DNA of 64,000 bases from Aromatoleum tolulyticum (GTDB taxonomy: Bacteria; Pseudomonadota; Gammaproteobacteria; Burkholderiales; Rhodocyclaceae). Each line of letters begins with the position of its first letter. The first letter of the stretch is position 1. The position numbers and the translations under genes are program-made. The notes beneath the pieces were generated by a model, which saw only the letters and a program-made list of their open reading frames with translations, was not told where the DNA came from and searched no databases. The stretch lies in contig NZ_FTMD01000014.1 in NCBI RefSeq assembly GCF_900156155.1, positions 1 to 64,000 on the forward strand, given 5' to 3'. Below are positions 58,446 to 64,000 of this stretch, in pieces.

Positions 58446-59191
58446 GCCTCTTCGTCGCGCAGGACCTCGTGAAGCGCTTCGGCGGGCTGGTCGCGACCGA
58501 CCGCGTCAGCCTCTCGGTCGAGCCGGGCGAAGTGCATGCGCTGATCGGCCCGAACGGCGCCGGCAAATCGACGCTCGTGAACCTGATTTCCGGGCTGCTG
58601 CCGGCCGACGGGGGTTCCATCGTGCTCGACGGCGTCGAGCTCACCGCGATGAGCGCCCACGATCGCGTGCGGCACGGCCTGTCGCGCTGCTTCCAGATCA
58701 CCAGCGTGTTCCGCGGCGATTCGGTGCGCGACAACCTGCTGTTGGCGGTGCAGGCGCATTCCGGGTCGAGCTTTCGCTGTTTCAGACGGCGTTCCACCGA
58801 GGCGGGCTTGCGCGAGCGGGCGCTGGAACTCGCGCACAAGGTCGGCCTGGAGGACATGCTGGATCGGGTCGCCGGCACGCTGCCGCACGGCGTGCAGCGC
58901 AAGCTCGACGTCGCGCTCGCGCTCGCCGCACGGCCGAAGCTGTTGCTGCTGGACGAGCCGATGGCGGGCATGGGGCCGGAGGATTCGCAGCAGATGGTCG
59001 AGCTGATCGCGCGCCTGCGTGCGGAAGCGGCGATCCTGCTGATCGAGCACGACATGGACGCGGTGTTCCAACTCGCCGACCGTATCTCGGTGCTGGACTA
59101 CGGCAAGGTGCTCGCGTCCGGCGACACCGCCTACATCCGCGAGCATCCCGAGGTGCAGGCGGTGTATCTGGGCACGGAGGAGCTGCGATGA
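58442..59191 (+). CDS. livG: ABC transporter ATP-binding protein (LivG type)
   Basis: 249 residues. Walker A GPNGAGKSTLVNLISGL, a signature region degenerate as usual in LivG (LPHGVQRKLDVALAL) and Walker B LLLDEPMAGMGPED followed by the LIEHDMDAVF switch His. The CFQITSVFRGDSVRDNLLLA Q-loop is present. Overlaps livM and livF by four bases at both ends. Confidence 0.93.
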   Translation: MSLFVAQDLVKRFGGLVATDRVSLSVEPGEVHALIGPNGAGKSTLVNLISGLLPADGGSIVLDGVELTAMSAHDRVRHGLSRCFQITSVFRGDSVRDNLLLAVQAHSGSSFRCFRRRSTEAGLRERALELAHKVGLEDMLDRVAGTLPHGVQRKLDVALALAARPKLLLLDEPMAGMGPEDSQQMVELIARLRAEAAILLIEHDMDAVFQLADRISVLDYGKVLASGDTAYIREHPEVQAVYLGTEELR

Positions 59192-59904
59192 GCCGCGAGG
59201 TGCTGCTGAGCTGCCTCGGCCTCGAGGCCGGCTATGGGGCGAGCCAGGTGCTGTTCGGGCTCGATTTCGACATCCGCGCGGGCGAGGTTGTGACCCTGCT
59301 CGGGCGCAACGGCATGGGCAAGAGCACCACGATCAAGACGGTGATCGGCGGCCTGCGCGCGCGGCGCGGCGAGATCCGCTTCGACGGGCAGGCGATCCAC
59401 GGTCTGTCCGCGGATGCGATCGCGCGCCTGGGCGTTGCGATCGTGCCGGAAGGGCGCCAGTGCTTCCCGAATCTGAGCGTGCGCGAGCACCTGGTTGCGT
59501 TCGCAGACAACCGCAGCGGCACGCGCGAGCCGTGGACGCTGGAGCGCCTGTACGCGCTCTTCCCGCGCCTGAAGGAGCGCGCCGGTAACCTCGGCAACCA
59601 GCTCTCCGGCGGCGAGCAGCAGATGCTCGCGATCGCGCGGGCGCTGTCGACGAACCCGCGCCTGCTGATCCTCGACGAGGCGACCGAAGGGCTTGCGCCG
59701 GTGGTCCGCGAGGAGATCTGGCGCTGCCTCGCGCGGCTCAAGGAGGCCGGCCAGACGACGCTGGTCGTCGACAAGTACGTCGAACGCCTCGTGAAGCTCG
59801 CCGACCGCCACATCATCCTCGAACGCGGGCGGGTCGCGTGGGCGGGGAGTTCGGCGGAGCTGGATGCCGAGCGTACCTTGTGGCACCGCTATCTGGGGGT
59901 CTGA
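59188..59904 (+). CDS. livF: ABC transporter ATP-binding protein (LivF type)
   Basis: 238 residues. Walker A GRNGMGKSTTIKTVIGGL, signature LSGGEQQMLAIARAL, Walker B LLILDEATEGLAPV. VPEGRQCFPNLSVREHL is the typical LivF Q-loop. A usual H-switch position is occupied by VDKYVERLVK where most relatives have EQ/EH-N, so the switch residue appears replaced by Lys. End of the ABC operon. Confidence 0.92.
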   Translation: MSREVLLSCLGLEAGYGASQVLFGLDFDIRAGEVVTLLGRNGMGKSTTIKTVIGGLRARRGEIRFDGQAIHGLSADAIARLGVAIVPEGRQCFPNLSVREHLVAFADNRSGTREPWTLERLYALFPRLKERAGNLGNQLSGGEQQMLAIARALSTNPRLLILDEATEGLAPVVREEIWRCLARLKEAGQTTLVVDKYVERLVKLADRHIILERGRVAWAGSSAELDAERTLWHRYLGV

Positions 59905-59910
59905 GGGTCC

Positions 59911-59950
59911 GTAGGGCGGAATGTAATCCCCCCCATCGTCCGCCGCGCGC
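59911..59950. repeat. Dispersed GTAGGGCGGA-type repeat, copy 2
   Basis: GTAGGGCGGAATGTAATCCC then CCCCATCGTCCGCCG: the arm GGCGGA pairs with TCCGCC. It shares its opening with the repeat at 26262. It stands 6 bases after livF and can act as terminator. Confidence 0.55.
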
Positions 59951-60011
59951 CGGCATTCGCTGCGCGCTTCCTGCCCGACGGTTTATGTCCTTGGCCGACT
60001 TCGAGGCACCT

Positions 60012-60962
60012 CTATCGCAATCGGCTTTCTGGCGCGTTCACTGAGTCCTGCACCGGCCTGCTCGGCGCGCCCCGGTAGGCCGCTGCCTCGGCCAGCAGCC
60101 AGTCGGTAAAACGCCGCAGGGCCGGGTTTGTGCTCGGCGGATCGGGATAGACGAGGTGGTAGGCCATCTCGGAGCGCAGCGGCAGGTCGAAGGGGATGAT
60201 CAGTTGCCCCGATTCCAGCTCGCTCAGTGCCAGGAAACGCGGAACGAGGGCCACGCCCAGTCCCGCGCAGGCGGCCTCCACGAGCATCGAGAACAGGTCG
60301 AAGCGCGGGCCGCTCATCGCATCCGCGTCCTTCACGCCCGCGGCCTCGAACCAGCGTTGCCATGCGGCGTGGCGATTCACCTGATGCAGCAGCGGCAGCC
60401 GTGCGAGCTCGCGCGGTTCGCTGCAGGGGTGTTCGCGCAGCAGCGCGGGGCTGCACACCGGCACCATCTCCTCGCCGAACAACGGGTGCGAGATGGCGCC
60501 CGGCCACGTCGACGAGCCGAAATGGATGGCGGCGTCGAACGGCGTCTCGGTGAATACGAAGGGATCCGAGCGCGTCGTCAGATTCACGGTGATCCCCGGA
60601 TTGGCCGCATGGAACTGGGCGAGCCGCGGAATCAGCCAGCGCGAACCGAAAGTCGGAATCACCGCCAGTTCCAGCACGTTGCGCTCGCCGCGGTGCGACA
60701 TCAGCGAAACCGTATGGCGCTCCAGCCGGTCGAGATCCTCGGCAACACGCTTGGCGTAGATCGACCCGGCCTCGGTCAGCGAAATGCGCTTCCTGATGCG
60801 GTTGAACAGCGGCACGCCGAGATAGTCCTCGAGCGAGGCGATCTGCTTGCATACCGCGCTCTGCGTGAGCGACAGCGCGTCGGCTGCGCGCGTGAAACTC
60901 AGGTGGCGCGCGGCGGCCTCGAATGCAACGAGCGCCTCGATGCTGGGAATGCGCCGGCGCAT
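60012..60962 (-). CDS. LysR-family regulator (GcvA-like)
   Basis: 316 residues from the ATG at 60962, preceded by GGAGGAAG; longer frames lack such a site. The helix-turn-helix is IPSIEALVAFEAAARHLSFT followed by RAADALSLTQSAVCKQIASL, close to GcvA-type regulators. The C-terminal effector domain starts near 95 (ELAVIPTFGSRWLIPRLAQF). It is divergent from the small gene at 61164 and DUF3422, and convergent with livF; its target is not evident. Confidence 0.9.
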   Translation of the reverse strand: MRRRIPSIEALVAFEAAARHLSFTRAADALSLTQSAVCKQIASLEDYLGVPLFNRIRKRISLTEAGSIYAKRVAEDLDRLERHTVSLMSHRGERNVLELAVIPTFGSRWLIPRLAQFHAANPGITVNLTTRSDPFVFTETPFDAAIHFGSSTWPGAISHPLFGEEMVPVCSPALLREHPCSEPRELARLPLLHQVNRHAAWQRWFEAAGVKDADAMSGPRFDLFSMLVEAACAGLGVALVPRFLALSELESGQLIIPFDLPLRSEMAYHLVYPDPPSTNPALRRFTDWLLAEAAAYRGAPSRPVQDSVNAPESRLR

Positions 60963-61163
60963 GGATACTTCCTCCGAGTCACGATCTTCGTAGTTTATTT
61001 CGTTTGAGCATGTCCGGCGCTTGCACAAGAATTCGCGTCAGCCAGTCGGCACCCCAATAACGATAAACGACGCCAAGGTGCGCACAGGGAAGGCGGAGCA
61101 TCGCTCCGGGAAAAGCCGATTGTTTTCCTTCTTTTCACGACGCTCGAATCGGAGACAGAAAAT

Positions 61164-61352
61164 ATGATTCCCCAACAACAGGCAGTTACCAAGGAATTCG
61201 GATTCATCGCCGGCAAGGCCGGTGCGAAGATCGGCAGCGAACTCGCGAGCCGGTTGAAGCGCCGCGTCGATCCGCGCTGCGAGGATTACGACACCCAGGT
61301 CGAGGCGGAGCGCCGCGACCTCGCTGCGGTGGTCGTGCTCGGCTACAACTGA
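61164..61352 (+). CDS. Small protein of unknown function
   Basis: 62 residues, MIPQQQAVTKEFGFIAGKAG at the start, a helical middle with KIGSELASRLKRRVDPRCED, no membrane segment. ACAGAAAAT precedes the ATG without a strong Shine-Dalgarno. It lies divergent from the LysR gene and 61 bases before the DUF3422 gene. The coding call rests on sense composition and a normal start; no family recognised. Confidence 0.55.
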   Translation: MIPQQQAVTKEFGFIAGKAGAKIGSELASRLKRRVDPRCEDYDTQVEAERRDLAAVVVLGYN

Positions 61353-61413
61353 CCGGTCGGCGGGCGCGCTCCGCGCGGGATCGCGCGCAGCGCGCCCGCC
61401 GCGGCATCCCGCG

Positions 61414-62763
61414 ATGAATCTTCCCCGCAGTCTGAATCACCCGCAGCGGCTCGCGCTTGCGAGCGAGATCCACTCCCGGCCCTTCATGGTCATCGGCGCG
61501 CCGGCACGCGTCTCGCACCTCGCGATCCATTGCGATGAAGGTGGCGGGGGCGGCCGGGGTGGCGATTGGCACGAGCGTACGCTGCAGGCTCTGTGCGCAC
61601 GCTTCGGCGTATCCGGCCCCAAGGACGGAGCGCAGCACTTCTTCCACGACTTCGGCCATTTCCGCATCAAGTGGGAGCGGCATACCGAATTCGCCACCTT
61701 CACCTTCGTTGAGCCCGGGTGCGGCGGCGCGGACTTCGCGCACACGGCGATGCGTCACGTGCCGATGGACTGGCTCGAATCGCTCGGTGCATCGGTCGTC
61801 GTCGCCTCGCACATCCACGCGGAGGTGGGCGAACCGCTCGACCTCGCCGACGAACGCCTGCACGGGCTGTTCCCGATGCCGCCGCTGGTCGGCAGCCGCG
61901 TGCTCTCCGGGGGCGAGATCTGGACCGACTTCCAGGTCGGCCCGGACGGCTTCTCGCGTTACCTGGTGCGCGATACCGGGCTACGCGAGGCGCAGATGGG
62001 GCGGCTCGTGCAGCGCATCTGCGAGATCGAGACCTACCTGATGATGGCGCTGCTCGCGCTGCCGCTCGCGCGCGAGGGCATAGGGCGCCTCGACGGCATC
62101 GAGGAGGATCTGAGCGGTTTCGGCGCGCGCATGTGCGAACTCGAGATCGACGGCGACGCGGAGCAGCTGCTGCACGAGATCTCGCGGCTGGACGCGCGCA
62201 TGCGCGCGATGTCGCACGCGACCGGCTACCGCTTCAGCGCCGCACAGGCTTACTACCGCATCGTGCAGGCGCGCATCGGCGAACTGCGCGAGCAGCGCAT
62301 CGAGGGCGTGCCGACGATCGGCGAGTTCATGGAACGGCGACTCGCGCCAGCGATGGATAGCTGCGTGTCGGTGGCCGCGCGGCAGGATGCGCTCGCCCAC
62401 AAGGTGAGTCGCGCCAACGACATGTTGCGCACGCGCGTCAATCTGGCGCAGGAGCGGCAGAACCAGGGCGTGCTCGAGAGCCTGAGCCGCAGCGCGCGCC
62501 TGCAGCTGAGGCTGCAGCAGGCGGTCGAGGGGCTGTCGGTGGTCGCGATCTCGTACTACGGCATCGGCCTCGCCGCCTATGCGCTGAAGGCGCTGAAGGG
62601 CTGGGGTGTGGACGTGCCTGTGGACCAGGCGATCGGGCTGGCGCTGCCGCTGGTTGCCGGCGCGACCTGGTTCGGCCTGCGCCGCATGCACGCGCGCCTG
62701 CACCGGGGCGGTGAGCGCTCGGCCCTGTCGGGCAGCGGGGTCGCTGCCGCCGCGCACGACTGA
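61414..62763 (+). CDS. DUF3422-family membrane protein
   Basis: 449 residues. NHPQRLALASEIHSRPFMVI and TEFATFTFVEPGCGGADF, with VASHIHAE, are the conserved N-terminal boxes. The C-terminal part has long helices (LSRLDARMRAM, SVAARQDALAHKVSRANDML) and two hydrophobic segments, GLSVVAISYYGIGLAAYALK and QAIGLALPLVAGATWFGLRR, characteristic of DUF3422, in which the tail resembles CorA-like ends. Function unknown. ATG at 61414 follows a GC-rich leader with no clear Shine-Dalgarno. Confidence 0.9.
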   Translation: MNLPRSLNHPQRLALASEIHSRPFMVIGAPARVSHLAIHCDEGGGGGRGGDWHERTLQALCARFGVSGPKDGAQHFFHDFGHFRIKWERHTEFATFTFVEPGCGGADFAHTAMRHVPMDWLESLGASVVVASHIHAEVGEPLDLADERLHGLFPMPPLVGSRVLSGGEIWTDFQVGPDGFSRYLVRDTGLREAQMGRLVQRICEIETYLMMALLALPLAREGIGRLDGIEEDLSGFGARMCELEIDGDAEQLLHEISRLDARMRAMSHATGYRFSAAQAYYRIVQARIGELREQRIEGVPTIGEFMERRLAPAMDSCVSVAARQDALAHKVSRANDMLRTRVNLAQERQNQGVLESLSRSARLQLRLQQAVEGLSVVAISYYGIGLAAYALKALKGWGVDVPVDQAIGLALPLVAGATWFGLRRMHARLHRGGERSALSGSGVAAAAHD

Positions 62764-63472
62764 CCGGCGCGGGCCATCGCCGCGCACTCGGGGCGCGGCT
62801 CGCCTTTTCTCGATGAGAGTGTAGTGCCCGCGCGCACGGCGAAGCGGCGGCCGCGGAGCCGCAGCCGCGGCCAATGCGTGGAGCGCGACTTTTCCGGCGT
62901 TACCGACGCTCCCCCGTTGTCGTCAATAGTCCAAAAGACGTAAGGGCGCGAGCCTGGGGGGGCTGCGGTAGCCATTTCTGGCTATGTCGGCTCGGCCGAA
63001 GGGAGTATGGATCCTTCCCGGCAGAGCTTTCATAGTGTGCGCTCGATCGCCTGCGTGAATGCCGCTCGGTTGATTCGGTCCTCCGGGTCGCCTGTTCATG
63101 GCGTTTCGGGACGAGCGCAGCTGACACGACGTCTATCCGGACGGAATCAGACGTGTTGTCGCCGAGCGAGGGGCGGTCGAAAAAATGAAAAGAAAACCGG
63201 AGACATCCCGTCTTGCAGACTCGGGAGATATGCTTTTTGCATGATGCGGGAGTGCAAGGCGGCACCTATCACAAGACGGCGGATTTTCGTTCCGGCCGGG
63301 GCCTCGCCGTGTCGGCAGCCCCGTGCGAGACGTGTCGCATCGGTAAGCGGTAAGCAGGTCTTTCTGCAGGCGCGCCGATCGGCCCCGCGCTGCGGCAGAC
63401 GTCGTACGTGGGCGCGACACAGCGGTATCGCGGCAAGGTGGCCTCCATAGCGAGACGGAAGAGACCGCAAAC
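62764..63472. other. 709-base non-coding region before the sensor gene
   Basis: No convincing gene on either strand; small frames here have odd composition and no start sites. It holds a perfect hairpin TAGCCA-TTTC-TGGCTA (62969-62984) followed by CGGCTCGGCCG, and an AT-rich stretch CGAAAAAATGAAAAGAAAAC near 63177-63197. I recognise no riboswitch or small RNA family. Promoters of the right-hand gene and perhaps a regulatory RNA may lie here. Confidence 0.5.
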
Positions 63473-64000
63473 ATGCGTGACATGATGAGCCCTGCAGAAT
63501 TCCATCGCCCCGGGCTGGGACTCAAGTTCGCGTTGGCGTCCGTGCTGTTCCTGTCCCTGGTCGTGGGCAATGCGATGGTCATCGACAGTCTGCTGCAACG
63601 ACTCCATCACGTCGCCGACACGATCAATGTGGCCGGGCGCATGCGCATGCTGAGCCAGCGCATCGCCTTCCAGGGGGGGCTGGCGCATCGGGGGTTCGCG
63701 AGTGGCGCGCAGGCCGAACTGGCCGTGCGCGAGTTCGAGGCGGGTCTCACGGCGCTCGAGCAGGGGGGCAACGCCTTCGGTTACGCCGTCCGGGTATCGC
63801 CCCCGGCGATCATCGGTGCGATGCGCATCGTCCGCGAAATGTGGGCGGACTACAGTGCCGACATCGCACTGTTGCTGCGTCCGGACAGCGAGCGGAACCT
63901 TTCGCAGATCGATCTCGAACATCTGGTCAACGACGCCGCGATCCTGCTGAGCAACCTCGAAGCGGTGGTCGCAGGGCTGACGCACCATGCCAACGAGGAA
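63473..64000 (+). CDS. Sensor protein with PilJ/NarX-type N-terminal domain (cut by window edge)
   Basis: ATG at 63473 behind GGAAGAG; 176 codons are open to the right edge. Residues about 18-40 form a membrane segment (FALASVLFLSLVVGNAMVID). Directly behind it, VAGRMRMLSQRIAFQGG is the signature of the periplasmic four-helix domain of type IV pili chemotaxis and NarX/NarQ-like sensors. The helical sensor part continues to the edge. The output domain (kinase, diguanylate cyclase or methyl-accepting) is outside the window, so the type of signalling protein cannot be told. Confidence 0.8.
   Translation, partial: MRDMMSPAEFHRPGLGLKFALASVLFLSLVVGNAMVIDSLLQRLHHVADTINVAGRMRMLSQRIAFQGGLAHRGFASGAQAELAVREFEAGLTALEQGGNAFGYAVRVSPPAIIGAMRIVREMWADYSADIALLLRPDSERNLSQIDLEHLVNDAAILLSNLEAVVAGLTHHANEE

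Noticed and set aside
62940-63030. Cyclic di-GMP or other known riboswitch before the PilJ/NarX-type gene
   Set aside because: The hairpin is clear, but the conserved loop and receptor sequences of the known classes could not be matched.

Overview
The window reads as a chromosomal segment of a facultatively denitrifying, aromatics-degrading betaproteobacterium of the Rhodocyclales (Aromatoleum/Azoarcus/Thauera type). The reasons are the high GC, the anaerobic phenylacetate (pad) cluster, a 2-oxoglutarate:ferredoxin oxidoreductase (kor) cluster with its own ferredoxin, a p-cresol methylhydroxylase (pch) cluster, a PEP-CTERM protein, and the betaproteobacterial order mltG-tmk-holB-pilZ-tatD. 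I ran no database search; calls rest on motif reading and remembered family features.

Layout. 1-6.75 kb: a chromosomal integron. intI (5620-6615, +) faces right, and four cassettes run leftwards on the minus strand from attI near 5176. Cassette 1 encodes a HEPN-type protein, cassette 2 an unknown protein with a C-terminal membrane segment, cassette 3 a BamE-like lipoprotein and cassette 4 a small membrane-anchored protein. The attC of cassette 1 is split by an IS1111-type element (2692-4258); the end of an IS5-family transposase lies at the left edge. 6.8-11.7 kb: pchC-pchX-pchF, an aldehyde dehydrogenase and an outer-membrane channel, behind a probable sigma-54 promoter and two large inverted repeats. 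11.8-14.9 kb: minus-strand genes (Vgb-like propeller, histidine phosphatase, OsmC, two small proteins, MarR). 15.1-18 kb: korA-korB-fdx. 18.1-19.8 kb: a MarR-type regulator and an MFS transporter. 19.9-35.2 kb: a PaaX-type repressor, divergent from fdhD-padBCD-padEFGHIJ followed by an acyl-CoA-synthetase-like gene and a thioesterase-like gene. The divergent region has a perfect FNR box and an inverted repeat straddling a sigma-70 promoter. 35.2-45.4 kb: PEP-CTERM protein, tadA, an L,D-transpeptidase/GNAT fusion, NRDE protein, ygfZ, mltG-tmk-holB-pilZ-tatD-ankyrin, and a histone-deacetylase-like enzyme. 45.4-53.5 kb: sbcCD, eutBC and small proteins. 53.5-62.8 kb: MFS exporter, a five-gene branched-chain amino-acid-type ABC transporter, LysR, and a DUF3422 protein. 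A PilJ/NarX-type sensor gene runs off the right edge.

How it works together. p-Cresol is oxidised in the periplasm by PchCF to 4-hydroxybenzaldehyde and by the dehydrogenase to 4-hydroxybenzoate. Phenylacetate is activated by PadJ, oxidised to phenylglyoxylate by PadBCD, and decarboxylated oxidatively to benzoyl-CoA by PadEFGHI. KorAB with the ferredoxin supplies low-potential electrons, in related denitrifiers for benzoyl-CoA reductase (not in this window). The regulatory sites imply control by oxygen (FNR), phenylacetyl-CoA or a related effector (PaaX-type) and a sigma-54 activator (pch).
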